A program made the translations under genes and the position numbers. A stretch of DNA of 64,000 nucleotides from Ardenticatenales bacterium (GTDB lineage Bacteria; Chloroflexota; Anaerolineae; Epilineales; Epilineaceae). The stretch covers positions 62,001 to 126,000 of the forward strand of contig JADYYS010000030.1 of the NCBI GenBank assembly GCA_020853525.1, in the 5' to 3' direction. Below the pieces are notes generated by a model. The model ran no database searches and was not told where the DNA came from. It worked only from the letters and a program-made list of their open reading frames with translations. The first letter of the stretch is position 1, and each line of letters opens with the position of its first letter. Positions 35,552 to 44,351 of the stretch are shown piece after piece.

Positions 35552-36847
35552 TCAGCCGCCGGGACGGCCGTCGCCGGCCTCGAGCTGAAGCTCGACCGTC
35601 TCGGGCGAAACACTGACGCGTTCGATCCCCGGCGGCAGGCGCAGGTCGACCGCAACGCGGTGGACGCCCGCCGACAGCCGCCGGGCGCTGACGACGGCCT
35701 GAATGTCCTCCGCGTTCAACAGATCCAGCACTGGCCGATCGCCTCGCAGCACGACGAGCACGGTCAGCGGGCTGAGTGTCGACCGAAGTCCGGGCGGGAC
35801 ACCCTCAGTTTCGACGTCGACCGTGTACTGCTGCGAGCCGGGAAGGACGTCGACTTGCACCGTCACGGTGATCAGACCGTCCTTCAACCCGACGGCCTGA
35901 ATGCCGGGCGGCAGCTGCAGCGGTGAGCGGATGCGCACGGTTCGCGTGATCGGGCCGAGATCGATCGGGCGGGCGCTGACCTTGCCTGACGTGAGAAGCT
36001 GCTGGATCCCCGCGTCCGGGCCGAAGACGTGGACCTCCTTGGGTTCGTAGGTCAGGCCCCGCCAGTCGTAGCCCGCCGGCACGTTGCCGCGCGGCTCGAC
36101 GACGACCGGCAGGCGATAGCCGAATGACGCCGGATCGACGGTCACCGCCACGGTGCCGGGCGCGAGAACGACGCCGTCCACCAGACTGCCGGCCGCGTCC
36201 ATCGCCACCAGCGGCACATCCGAAATCCGCGGGGCGGATGCGCCGGCCAGCATCGTGCTGTCGACCATTGCGACGGCGCGCGTGATGCGGGTGAGCGCGG
36301 CACGCGGGCCGGTCACCTGCACTTTGGCCGGCGTCGCCGTGCTCTCGCCGAGTTCAAACCCACCCGTGTTGGACGGTGTGAGCTCGACGTCGACGCGCAG
36401 CGTGCTCGTCACGATCGGGTCGAGGCGTACCATGACGTGCGTCGGCTCGGTACCGATCGCGCGCAGCCCGAGCCGTCGGCGGTCGGCCCAACCGACGCCT
36501 TCGCGCCAGTGCCAAGCGACGGGCAGGCGCAGCGGCGTCTCGACGGCGGCGGCCGCCTGAACGGCGCTCAGGCCGGCCAGATCGACGGCGAGCCGGAAGT
36601 CCGCGGCGTCGAGCGCCTCGAACGCATCCTCAAAGCCCCGCAGGACGACCCGAACCTTGCCGTCGTCCGGGGAGAGCGCGACATAGCCATCCGGGACATG
36701 CTCGAACTGCAGCGCCAGGCCGCCGTTCGGCGGCACGGTGTCGGTCTGCATCGGGCGATCGCGATCACTGATCAACAGCCAGATCATGAGCGACAGGAAG
36801 AGCGCCAACATGAGAGAACCCATGCTGTCGAGCCAGCCGCGCACCAT
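35552..36847 (-). CDS. cdaR: CdaR/YbbR-domain regulator of the diadenylate cyclase
   Basis: A 431-residue protein with one N-terminal membrane helix (LMLALFLSLMIWLLI) and about four YbbR repeats outside the membrane (ending in VRVVLRGFEDAF, VMVRLDPIVTSTLR, VHVFGPDAGIQ and VLVVLRGDRPV). In Firmicutes CdaR binds and regulates CdaA. It is encoded one base after the cdaA stop (TAA-C-ATG), so it is tightly coupled. Downstream partner glmM, often third in this operon, is not present; a DUF3524 gene follows instead. Confidence 0.9.
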   Translation of the reverse strand: MVRGWLDSMGSLMLALFLSLMIWLLISDRDRPMQTDTVPPNGGLALQFEHVPDGYVALSPDDGKVRVVLRGFEDAFEALDAADFRLAVDLAGLSAVQAAAAVETPLRLPVAWHWREGVGWADRRRLGLRAIGTEPTHVMVRLDPIVTSTLRVDVELTPSNTGGFELGESTATPAKVQVTGPRAALTRITRAVAMVDSTMLAGASAPRISDVPLVAMDAAGSLVDGVVLAPGTVAVTVDPASFGYRLPVVVEPRGNVPAGYDWRGLTYEPKEVHVFGPDAGIQQLLTSGKVSARPIDLGPITRTVRIRSPLQLPPGIQAVGLKDGLITVTVQVDVLPGSQQYTVDVETEGVPPGLRSTLSPLTVLVVLRGDRPVLDLLNAEDIQAVVSARRLSAGVHRVAVDLRLPPGIERVSVSPETVELQLEAGDGRPGG

Positions 36848-36848
36848 G

Positions 36849-37826
36849 TTAGTGCCGCTCCGTGGCAGGGGATGAGCGTTGGCGCCAGCTCCGTCGAACC
36901 GCGCGCGGCACCACTTTGCGCATCCGTCGTCGCGCCACCACCCATCGGGACGGTGCGCCGCGACCGACGAGCCCGGTGGTCAACAGGCTGGCCAAGCTGC
37001 TCTCTTCGAGATGCCTGGTCAGTCGCCCGTCGCTGGCCAGGGAGATCGTCGAAGTCTCTTCCGAGACGGCGACGACGAGCGCATCCGAACGTTCGCTGAT
37101 CGCCATCGCCGCCACGTGGCGCGTGCCGAGCGTCTCGTCGGACGGCGGGAGGTCGCCGATCGGGATGACGACACGCGCCGCGGCGATCCGATCCCCGCGC
37201 ACGATGATCGCCCCGTCGTGCAGCGGTGTGTGGGGATGAAAGATCTGCAGGATCAAGTCGACCGACACCTTGGCGTCCAGCTGCAGGCCGTGCGCGACGA
37301 GTTCGTCGAGACCGACCGAGCGCTCGAGTACGATCAGTGCCCCGTGCCCGCGCTCCGACAGGCTGCGAGCCGCCTGGGTAACCGTCTGGACGACCATCGG
37401 CGCGCCGACGAGCTCGGCGTGTCTGCCCGTCAGCAGGCGCGTCCCGCCGAGTCGATCGATCGCGCGACGCAGCTCAGGTTGGAAGACGACCGGCACGGCG
37501 ACGATCACGCCCTCGAGAAAGACCCGGGTGACGGTCTCGAACGCCTTCAGCTCCAGCGACGCCGCGTTGCGCAGCACGAAGTAGATCAACGCCAGCATGA
37601 GCGTGCCGCGCAACAGGCGTACCGCCCGGGTGCCCCGGACGACATACAACAGCGCATAGACGAGCGCGGCGACCAGAAGGATGTCGAGCACGTCGCCGGC
37701 GCGCATGGCCAACAGGCGCGCCGAGATGTCGCCGAGGGTTTCGCTCAAGATCCTCGCCTGGTCACGACGTGCGGTCTCGGCGCCGACCGGGCAAGCAAGC
37801 GCGCCGCAGGGCGGTGGATGGGCCAC
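36849..37826 (-). CDS. cdaA: Diadenylate cyclase CdaA
   Basis: A membrane-bound cyclase making the second messenger c-di-AMP from two ATP. Numbered from GTG 37826 (325 residues), three hydrophobic helices (about 46-110) precede the DAC domain. The DGA motif is Asp204-Gly205-Ala206 in PLHDGAIIV, and SEET follows at 255-258. The second signature, normally GTRHR, reads GTRHV (Val238), a change in the RHR motif that contacts ATP. The start is uncertain: GTG 37826 lacks a Shine-Dalgarno sequence, and TTG 37748 or ATG 37706 just before the first helix are possible. A strong promoter lies at 37880-37908. c-di-AMP controls potassium and osmotic balance and cell-wall homeostasis in related bacteria. 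Confidence 0.92.
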   Translation of the reverse strand: MAHPPPCGALACPVGAETARRDQARILSETLGDISARLLAMRAGDVLDILLVAALVYALLYVVRGTRAVRLLRGTLMLALIYFVLRNAASLELKAFETVTRVFLEGVIVAVPVVFQPELRRAIDRLGGTRLLTGRHAELVGAPMVVQTVTQAARSLSERGHGALIVLERSVGLDELVAHGLQLDAKVSVDLILQIFHPHTPLHDGAIIVRGDRIAAARVVIPIGDLPPSDETLGTRHVAAMAISERSDALVVAVSEETSTISLASDGRLTRHLEESSLASLLTTGLVGRGAPSRWVVARRRMRKVVPRAVRRSWRQRSSPATERH

Positions 37827-37879
37827 CCGGCGAGGTCAGCTGCCGATTCCCACCTGCGCGCTCGTTCACCATGCCCGGT

Positions 37880-37908
37880 AGTATACGGAGCTGCGGCGAC
37901 GGCGACAA
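37880..37908 (-). promoter_or_regulatory. Promoter of cdaA-cdaR operon
   Basis: On the minus strand, TTGTCG (37908-37903), exactly 17 bases, TATACT (37885-37880). The expected start of transcription is near 37873. Confidence 0.6.
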
Positions 37909-37955
37909 CGGGCGGCCTGCCGCACTCGGCGACGGATCGTCGCGTCCGCGTGCGC

Positions 37956-38804
37956 TCAAGGAAGGAGGCGATCGACGATGCAGGCGGCGCCCAGCGCGAG
38001 CGGCAGCCACGCGGGCCCCGGCGCAGCGGCATCGACCCAGCTCGATCGCGATCGGCTGGGCCAGAGTGCGGCGGCACACAGCGCCGCCAACCACAAGCCG
38101 CCCGGCCGGTCGGCGACGATGAAGCCGATCGCAAGCAGCACGAATGCCGCAAGGTGCACCGCTCCCGTCCGCGGACGCGCCGCGCTCGGCCCCGCCCCGT
38201 CGGACACCGCCCCGCCGACCGCAAGGGCGCAGCCGGCCAGGATCAGGGCGACGGCGAGACCGTTCGCCTGCAGCACGTGCAGCCAGGCGATCGACGCTGG
38301 TGCGCCGGGTTCGACCAACCGTGCCCCGCGGGCGGCGGCCATTCCATGGAGGCTGAGCCACGCGCCCAGCGCGCCGATCCACAGACGAAGCGGTCCGGTC
38401 GCCGCGCCCCATCGCGCCCCGGGTCGAAGGCGCCGAACGCCAACGGCCAGCCAGGCCGCGGCAGCGACGAGCGGGCCGGCGCCCAGCCCCGCAGCCACGG
38501 CCAGCGCAGCTGCGGCGAGCGCACCGCGGCCGCCGGGGATCGTCGCGGTCACCGGACGCCGGGCGGGATCCTCGAGGTCGCGCCCCCAGGTGAGCAGCCA
38601 GACGATGACGCCGACCGCGGCAACCCGTGACCACGTCCCACCGATCGACAGGTCCGGCCGGGCCAGCACCACTCCCCAGACGGCCGCCCAGCCGTCCAGC
38701 CACGCCGGCCGCGCAGCTGCGGCGGCGAAGGCATCGGCGGCACGGGACAGCCGAACCTTGGGGGCATCACCGGACCGGCGCATCGCCTCCGGGCGCGGCG
38801 ACAC
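37956..38804 (-). CDS. Polytopic membrane protein of unknown function
   Basis: A 282-residue Ala-rich hydrophobic protein with about seven predicted membrane segments (for example AALAVAAGLGAGPLVAAAAW, AVHLAAFVLLAIGFIVA and LWLAALCAAALW). No family motif is recognised. The start is uncertain between GTG 38804 and ATG 38783, three bases after the bactofilin-like gene stops, so it is probably the last gene of the sigma factor operon. It is separated by about 130 bases from cdaA, which has its own promoter. A role with the envelope-facing genes upstream is inferred only from position. Confidence 0.6.
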   Translation of the reverse strand: MSPRPEAMRRSGDAPKVRLSRAADAFAAAAARPAWLDGWAAVWGVVLARPDLSIGGTWSRVAAVGVIVWLLTWGRDLEDPARRPVTATIPGGRGALAAAALAVAAGLGAGPLVAAAAWLAVGVRRLRPGARWGAATGPLRLWIGALGAWLSLHGMAAARGARLVEPGAPASIAWLHVLQANGLAVALILAGCALAVGGAVSDGAGPSAARPRTGAVHLAAFVLLAIGFIVADRPGGLWLAALCAAALWPSRSRSSWVDAAAPGPAWLPLALGAACIVDRLLP

Positions 38805-38807
38805 GCC

Positions 38808-40319
38808 TCAGCGCCCGAGACGCCGGCGGGCCATCGCCACCCAAAGCTCGGCCGTGGCGCGGTCGATCCCGAGCACGCCCGGCACGGCCAGGCTGGCCAC
38901 GATGTCGTCCGGATCGCGCTCGGCCAGCTCCACGAGGCTCGTGACGCCGGCGGCTCGCAGCACATGGGCGTAGATCGGCGAGATGCCCGGGATGCGGCGC
39001 AGGTCGAGCGCTGGCGCCGGACCTGCATCCATCGGCAACGGCGCCGCGTCGGCCGAGCCGCCCGCCGGGGCGCGCGCTTCGGTCGTCCCTTCCGGCGGTG
39101 CGGTGCGGTCGCTCGCGGGCGCCGTCGGAGCTTCGGAGACGTGCGCCGCCTCGGGTTCCGAAGCCGGATCGGGCGATTGGGCCCCGCGGGGTGTCCGAGA
39201 CACGATGGGGGCCGCTGGCACTTCGAGCGCCGCCGGCTCTCCGGGCGCCGCTGGCCTGCCGAGCGCCGCCGGCTCTCCGGGCGCCGCTGGCCCGCCGGGC
39301 GCCGCCGGCTCTTCGGGCGTCTCAGCGCCACCCGGCGGCGCGGCCGGCAGCGGCACGGGGGCGTCCGCCGATCGACGGTCCGCGCGGCGTCCGATCAGCG
39401 CCAGCGCAACGACGCCGATCGACCAAGCGCCGACGAGCACGAACACCAGGCCGCCCGTGCAGAAGATCGCCCAGTGGCCGAGCTGCAGGACGGCCGTTGC
39501 CATCGCCGCGACGAGCGAGAAGCCGAGTGCTGTCTGAAGGACCGATCGGCGCTGCGGCAACAACCGTGCGCCGAGCCGGCCTCCGACCCCCAGCGCGCCA
39601 ACCAGCACCAGCATCGCCGGCAGGGCGATGACGGCACCGACGGACACATGTTGCCGGAGCGCAAACACGATAGCCGCCGTGCCGGCCAGCACGGCGAGGC
39701 CGATGCCCACGGCGACGACGACCGCACCGGGACCGCGGCTTGCCGCCCAGCGCAGCCGGCCGACAAACGCCGGCGCAGCAAGCGTGGCGAGCGCGCCGAA
39801 GATGCCGGCCAGCAACAGCGTCACGACCACCTTGAAGAGCAGTAGTGAGGCATCGGACAGCCACGGTCGTCGGCCGCGGGGCAGGCCCGCCCAGCCGCGT
39901 CCGAGCTCGGTGGCAGCGCCGTCCACCTGCGCACCCGCGGCCGATCGTATGTCGCCGCCGGTTACGTTGCCCTGCACGCGCGCCCCGGCGGACAGGCGCA
40001 CGACGCCGGATGCGTACACGTCGCCGCGCACCCGACCGGAGACCGCGGCATCGCCGCCGAGCACGTTGACGGAACCCTTGATCTCGCCGTCGATGGCTGC
40101 ACGACCAAATGCGACGATCACACCGCCGTCGACCGAACCCGCGCGCGCCACCGTCACGTCATGCCCGACGACGACGATCCCACACGGTCGAAGCTCCCCC
40201 GGCTCGACGACGATGCTCTCGTCGAGCGACACGTTGCACGATGTCTGCGGGCCGACGGTCTGCGGCAGTGCGAGCCCGAGGACAAGCGCCGCAAGGGGGA
40301 TGCCGACGCCGGGACTCAT
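38808..40319 (-). CDS. Bactofilin-like membrane protein fused to HhH (DUF4332-like) domain
   Basis: A 503-residue protein. A signal peptide or anchor (VGIPLAALVLGLALPQTVG) is followed by short beta-helical repeats of the polymer-forming cytoskeletal type (about 55-130: GSVDGGVIVAFG, GSVNVLGGDAAVSG and GDVYASGVVRLSAG). Four membrane helices (about 155-300) come next, then a Pro/Ala-rich spacer containing 12-residue tandem repeats, and a C-terminal helix-hairpin-helix pair (RRIPGISPIYAHVLRAAGV and VPGVLGIDRATAELWV). Such HhH pairs in related proteins bind nucleic acid or other proteins. ATG 40319 overlaps the anti-sigma stop (ATGA). The combination is unusual. It is probably regulated by, or a target of, the ECF factor upstream. 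Confidence 0.75.
   Translation of the reverse strand: MSPGVGIPLAALVLGLALPQTVGPQTSCNVSLDESIVVEPGELRPCGIVVVGHDVTVARAGSVDGGVIVAFGRAAIDGEIKGSVNVLGGDAAVSGRVRGDVYASGVVRLSAGARVQGNVTGGDIRSAAGAQVDGAATELGRGWAGLPRGRRPWLSDASLLLFKVVVTLLLAGIFGALATLAAPAFVGRLRWAASRGPGAVVVAVGIGLAVLAGTAAIVFALRQHVSVGAVIALPAMLVLVGALGVGGRLGARLLPQRRSVLQTALGFSLVAAMATAVLQLGHWAIFCTGGLVFVLVGAWSIGVVALALIGRRADRRSADAPVPLPAAPPGGAETPEEPAAPGGPAAPGEPAALGRPAAPGEPAALEVPAAPIVSRTPRGAQSPDPASEPEAAHVSEAPTAPASDRTAPPEGTTEARAPAGGSADAAPLPMDAGPAPALDLRRIPGISPIYAHVLRAAGVTSLVELAERDPDDIVASLAVPGVLGIDRATAELWVAMARRRLGR
39225..39320. repeat. 36-base in-frame tandem repeat (x2.7)
   Basis: Two almost identical 36-base units at 39225-39260 and 39261-39296, plus a diverged partial third, within the Pro/Ala-rich linker of the bactofilin-like gene. 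Each encodes 12 residues, so copy change keeps the frame and alters linker length. Confidence 0.85.
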
Positions 40320-40792
40320 GGGCGCCGACGCAGCATCGCGCGCTGGGCGAGACCCCGCGGTGCGACCGTCACGCCAAACCAGAGCACGGCAACCGCCGCG
40401 GCCGCCAAGCCGTACAGGGCGGTTCGGCCGCCGAACCAAGCGGGCGGCGGAGTGATGGCCAGGAGGGCGACGGCGACGCCGCTGACCACATCCAGGAACA
40501 CCGCGGCCATCGGGGTCGACTGCATCGTCTGGTGCCAGTCCAGGAACAGCTGGGACGCGGTCCAGGCGATCAGAACGCCGCCACTGAGCAGGGCGCCGAT
40601 GACCATGAGCGCCCTGCGCCACGGCGGTACGCGCCGCAGCTCGGCATCGACGTAGGCGATGACGCGCGAGGAATAGCCCGCCGGCGGATCGACGTCGAGG
40701 TCGGCTTTCAGCCAGCGATCCAGGCCGGCGAGGTGCTCATCGCTGAGCTCATGATCCTCGTCAGCTCCGGGCCAGGCGGTGAGCATGTTCAT
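40316..40792 (-). CDS. Probable anti-sigma factor
   Basis: A 158-residue membrane protein. The N-terminal ~60 residues are soluble and acidic (DEDHELSDEHLAGLDRWLKADL), followed by three membrane helices (about 60-80, 95-113, 123-140) and a basic tail. The layout and the position 63 bases after an ECF sigma gene fit a transmembrane anti-sigma factor; no classic zinc-binding HxxxCxxC motif is present, so the assignment rests on context. Its stop overlaps the bactofilin-like gene start by ATGA. Confidence 0.6.
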   Translation of the reverse strand: MNMLTAWPGADEDHELSDEHLAGLDRWLKADLDVDPPAGYSSRVIAYVDAELRRVPPWRRALMVIGALLSGGVLIAWTASQLFLDWHQTMQSTPMAAVFLDVVSGVAVALLAITPPPAWFGGRTALYGLAAAAVAVLWFGVTVAPRGLAQRAMLRRRP

Positions 40793-40855
40793 CGATCTGT
40801 CCTTCCATCCACTGCGCCCGCGCGTGCCGAGCGTGCTTCGCTTGAAGTGCGCACC

Positions 40856-41512
40856 TTAGGAACGTGCCATCGCCGCGCCCGCCGCGGCAACCGGCTCCGA
40901 CGCGCCGGCCGTCGGAACTGCCACGCTTTCGACGCCGTCAATGGCGCCCGGCATGCCCGGTACACCGGAGGTCATGTGCTCCGCCAACTGTCGCCGGGCG
41001 CGGTGCAGGCGGCTCTTGATCGCGGACTCGCTCTCGCCGGTCAGCGCCGCGATCTCGGCGTAGCCGAAGTCATGCCAGTAGCGCAGCACGACGACGAGAC
41101 GGTAGTCCTCGGGCAGAAGCTGAAGGTATTGCCTGACGCGACTCGAATGATCCTGGTAGACCGCCACGTCCTCCGGATCCGGGGTCTGTGCGGCCAACTG
41201 ACGCCACGGCGGGAGGGCATCCAGCGAAACCTCGTGCATGCGCCGGCGCCGGATCCGATCAATGCAGTGGTGCGCCGCGATCGACAACAGCCACGTCGAA
41301 AAGGGCCGGCTCGTGTCGTAGGCGGACAGCGCGCGGTATGCCTTCAGGAACACCTCCTGGCCTGCATCCTCGGCATCCTCGGAGCGGCCGAGCATCCGCA
41401 GCGACAGGTTGTACACCGGTCGCTCATAGCGCGTGATGAGCGCCTCGAACGCCCGACGGTCCCCCGACCGGGCGGCGTGGACGCACGCCTGTTCATCCAG
41501 CCCTTCGACCAT
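40856..41512 (-). CDS. RNA polymerase ECF sigma factor
   Basis: A 218-residue sigma-70 family regulator. Region 2 (about 8-80: AFEALITRYERPVYNLSLRMLG and DAEDAGQEVFLKAY with the DAED motif, SRPFSTWLLSIAAHHCIDRIRRRR) binds the -10 region; region 4 (about 120-175: LPEDYRLVVVLRYWHDFGYAEIA and SESAIKSRLHRARRQL) binds -35. A ~35-residue disordered tail follows. ATG 41512 has GGAGG nine bases upstream. It heads an operon with a likely anti-sigma factor and the bactofilin-like gene, and is divergent from a small acidic-protein gene. Confidence 0.95.
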   Translation of the reverse strand: MVEGLDEQACVHAARSGDRRAFEALITRYERPVYNLSLRMLGRSEDAEDAGQEVFLKAYRALSAYDTSRPFSTWLLSIAAHHCIDRIRRRRMHEVSLDALPPWRQLAAQTPDPEDVAVYQDHSSRVRQYLQLLPEDYRLVVVLRYWHDFGYAEIAALTGESESAIKSRLHRARRQLAEHMTSGVPGMPGAIDGVESVAVPTAGASEPVAAAGAAMARS

Positions 41513-41619
41513 GTTCGTTGCCTCCAGCCCGAGCCGTGTCGACGTGTACGTCACGCGTGGCCGCTCGGTTGCACAGACGTCATCGGTCGGTCCAAACTCT
41601 GTCGAGAGGAGAACAAGCA

Positions 41620-41808
41620 GTGGCAGACGGCACCTTGATCGATCACCCCGGAACGTACGGCGGACCGCGGTCCCGCGACGAGATCATCCGGCTTCTAAAA
41701 GAGGCCCTTGCGCTCGTCGAGTATACCGCGGGCGACGCGCGACTGGAATGCAGCGGCCTGCGCATCCGTGTGACGGACGCCGGCACACCCCCGCGTGACG
41801 CGCCTTGA
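41620..41808 (+). CDS. Small protein of unknown function
   Basis: A 62-residue protein with a strong ribosome site (AGGAG, eight bases before GTG 41620). The central helix RDEIIRLLKEALALVEYTAG is followed by a beta-like segment ARLECSGLRIRVTD. It is divergent from the ECF sigma gene and could be controlled by it. No family recognised; the good ribosome site and amphipathic helix make a real gene likely. Confidence 0.55.
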   Translation: MADGTLIDHPGTYGGPRSRDEIIRLLKEALALVEYTAGDARLECSGLRIRVTDAGTPPRDAP

Positions 41809-41844
41809 ACGCCCGGGAGTGCCGGGGACCCGCGTCGCCGCCCC

Positions 41845-42618
41845 TTATGGAGCGGACGTAGGCAACGGCCGGCCTTGGCCGAGTTCCTGTTCGAAGAGCC
41901 GCAGCAGCTCAACCCACTCGTCGAGCGGGATGGCGCCCTCCAGCTTGCGGCCGTTGATCAGGTAGACCGGCGTGCCGCTGAAGCCTTGCGCCTTGGCCGA
42001 AGCCGTGGTCGCATCGACACGACCGCGGTTTCGGCCGGAGGCGGCGCATGCCTGGAATGCCTGCGTGTCGAGGTCGAGCGTGCGGGCCAAGCCCAGGAGG
42101 TGGCCGGTGTCAAGCGTCTCGCCGGACGCGCGGAGCGAATAGAGTCCGTCCGCGTAACGCCAGTACCGGCCGAGTTCGCCCGCACAGTGGGCCGCCTCGG
42201 CCGCGCGCTGCGCTTCGGGTCCGAACACGATGAAGTCGCGCCGCACGATGCGAACGAAGCCGGTGCGGATCCAGCGGTCCTTGATGGCGGGCAGGACTTC
42301 GCGGGCGAACTGGCGACAGTTGGGACAGAGGTAGTCAGCGTACTCGATGATCTCCACCGGCGCAGTGGGCAGTCCAAGCTGCGGCTCGCCGGCGGCTGTC
42401 AGGCCATTGAGCGCATCGTACGGGATGGCCGCCGTCGGCGCACCCGACGGCGGCGGGTCGGCCGTCTTGGGCGCCGAGGTGCGCCCCGTGCGCCACCACA
42501 CCACGCCCGCGATCAGCACGCCGCCGACGACGAGGACGCCGACGAACGCCGCGACGAAGCCGCTGACCTCGATCGATCCGGAACCCGTCGAACGGACCTT
42601 GTCCTTGCGCTCGGCCAT
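41845..42618 (-). CDS. DsbA-family thiol-disulfide oxidoreductase, membrane-anchored
   Basis: A 257-residue protein with one N-terminal membrane helix (FVAAFVGVLVVGGVLIAGVV), a Pro-rich linker and a DsbA/thioredoxin-4 domain. The redox motif is Cys98-Pro-Asn-Cys101 in YADYLCPNCRQF, and the cis-Pro loop is FSGTPVYLINGRKL. It should oxidise or isomerise disulfides in exported proteins. The start, ATG 42618, immediately follows the TAG of the beta-helix gene with no spacing, so the two are translated together and the beta-helix protein is a possible client (it contains several cysteines). Confidence 0.9.
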   Translation of the reverse strand: MAERKDKVRSTGSGSIEVSGFVAAFVGVLVVGGVLIAGVVWWRTGRTSAPKTADPPPSGAPTAAIPYDALNGLTAAGEPQLGLPTAPVEIIEYADYLCPNCRQFAREVLPAIKDRWIRTGFVRIVRRDFIVFGPEAQRAAEAAHCAGELGRYWRYADGLYSLRASGETLDTGHLLGLARTLDLDTQAFQACAASGRNRGRVDATTASAKAQGFSGTPVYLINGRKLEGAIPLDEWVELLRLFEQELGQGRPLPTSAP

Positions 42619-44253
42619 CTAGCGGAACGCGCCGCGCGCCGACCAAGGCAAGTAGAGCATCGACGCGAAGAGCGTGTCGGACGGCGTCGGGCCAGGCGTC
42701 GGAGATGGGCCGTCGGGCGTTCGGGTCGGCGGGATCTGCACCGATCGGAAGTTCGACAACTCGCTCGTGATCCGGCCATTCGTCGCCGTCACGCTGATCG
42801 TGTGGAAACGGAACGACGTCGGATGCTCGAAGCGGAACGTCGCGTCCGTTCCATCGGCGACCGTCCGGCCCTCGAAGTGCTGCGCTTCGCCGGACGGATC
42901 GGAGAAGACCTCGATCGTGCAGCCGCCGCACGCTCGACCGGCGATGAAGTTCGGACCGGCGTCCGTGACGACCGGCTTGGCGATCCGTCCCTGCGCGCCC
43001 TGCGAGAACACGATCGGCTTCTGGTTCGTCTCGCCGATGCTGTTCTCGGAGAGGTGGTTGTTCGTCGAGGCCGCGCCGCTGATCGTGATGCCGCCTCCGC
43101 GCGTGCATCGGATGCGATTGTGACGAACGACGGTCTGCTTCGGGCCGAAGTTCAAGCTGACGCCGGCGCCCTTCAAGGCAATGCACTTCGTGCCGGTGGC
43201 ATCGAACCCGAGGAGGTTGTCCTCGATGACGGTCTCGAGGCTGTCCTCGAAGACGCCGATCGCATCGCTGTCCACGCCGCCGACGACGTTGCCGACCACC
43301 CGCGTGCGGACCGCGCCGTGGACGATGAGCACACCGCCCGGCAGGTCGCCCTTGGCGGCGCCCGTCCGGTCGATGCCGATCCAATTGCCGACAACGGCGT
43401 TGTCGGCGCTGCCCGGTCCCTCGATCTTCACCCCGACGCCGAGTGCGCTTGCTGCAAAGATGTTGCGATCGGCGGCCGAGTCCCCGCCGATCGTGTTGCC
43501 GCTCGTGCCCTTGTCCAGGACGAAGCAGTCCTCCGCCACCGGGTCGATCTCGCCGTCGCCTCGCATGCCGCACCAGCTGCCGATGATCCGGTTGTTGACC
43601 GAGGATGGATCGCTGATCCGGACGCCGTTGCCGCTGCTCAGGCCGGCGAACGTGATGCCCGGTCCGAGGACATTGTTCGCCGATCCGTCGCCGGCGAGAC
43701 TGGCCTTGAGGAGCAGCGCCGAGTCCTGGTACGTCCCGGTGAAGTCCAGCGCCGAGAGCACGTTGCCGTTGCTCTCGATCCGAAAGGCGACCTGCTGGTT
43801 CCCGTCGGCGCTCGCGATCTGCAGCCGGTTGTCCGCCGGTCCGGCGTAGCCGTCGATGAATCGCCCGAACTCGATCCGCGTGCCGCCCTTGCTCATCACG
43901 AAGTTCTGGCTGCCGCTGGCGAGCGTAATCCGCCACTTCCCGATGGCCGCGTCGAATCCGGGGTCGTCGGCGAGCAGCGGCTGGAATCCGAGCTGGCACT
44001 TCTTGGCGTTCGGCACGACGGTCGGGTCGAAGCACGCGGTGATGATCGCACCGCTCGACACGCTCTCGGCCTTCTCAATCGCCGCCCGCAGCGTGCATAC
44101 CTTGCCCGGCAAGCACTGGTCGCTCGCCACCGGCAGGTCGGCCGTGGTGTTGACGAAGAGCTGGGCCTGCGCTGCGACGGGACGCCCGTCGGCGAGCGCG
44201 GCGAGGACGGCCACACAGACGATGGCCGATGGAATGCGCATGCGGCGCGGCAT
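42619..44253 (-). CDS. Secreted parallel beta-helix protein with YLPW tail
   Basis: A 544-residue exported protein. The signal peptide is PSAIVCVAVLAALADGRPVAAQA. An N-terminal segment (TADLPVASDQCLPGKVCTLRAAIEKAE) is typical of right-handed beta-helix proteins with a CSLRAAI-like start, followed by helix coils with repeated N-x-I and G-N motifs (NNVLGPGITFAGL, NTIGGDSAADRN and NAVVGNWIGID). A Pro/Thr linker leads to MLYLPWSARGAFR at the end. ATG 44253 has GGAGG six bases upstream, and a TATACT -10 lies about 100 bases upstream. No catalytic residues of pectate lyases are evident; probably a surface or binding protein. Confidence 0.8.
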   Translation of the reverse strand: MPRRMRIPSAIVCVAVLAALADGRPVAAQAQLFVNTTADLPVASDQCLPGKVCTLRAAIEKAESVSSGAIITACFDPTVVPNAKKCQLGFQPLLADDPGFDAAIGKWRITLASGSQNFVMSKGGTRIEFGRFIDGYAGPADNRLQIASADGNQQVAFRIESNGNVLSALDFTGTYQDSALLLKASLAGDGSANNVLGPGITFAGLSSGNGVRISDPSSVNNRIIGSWCGMRGDGEIDPVAEDCFVLDKGTSGNTIGGDSAADRNIFAASALGVGVKIEGPGSADNAVVGNWIGIDRTGAAKGDLPGGVLIVHGAVRTRVVGNVVGGVDSDAIGVFEDSLETVIEDNLLGFDATGTKCIALKGAGVSLNFGPKQTVVRHNRIRCTRGGGITISGAASTNNHLSENSIGETNQKPIVFSQGAQGRIAKPVVTDAGPNFIAGRACGGCTIEVFSDPSGEAQHFEGRTVADGTDATFRFEHPTSFRFHTISVTATNGRITSELSNFRSVQIPPTRTPDGPSPTPGPTPSDTLFASMLYLPWSARGAFR

Positions 44254-44351
44254 GGACAGCCTCCAAGGACGATAGCGGTCAGGGGTGCGACGTTCGGCGC
44301 GACGGCTCGCAGCTGTGCTCGCGGCCGCGAGGAACGCGTGGGCGCCCGACA

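Noticed and set aside
41540-41570. Inverted-repeat operator between the ECF sigma and small-protein genes
   Set aside because: The CGTG...CACG arms are too short and imperfect to distinguish from chance in GC-rich DNA.
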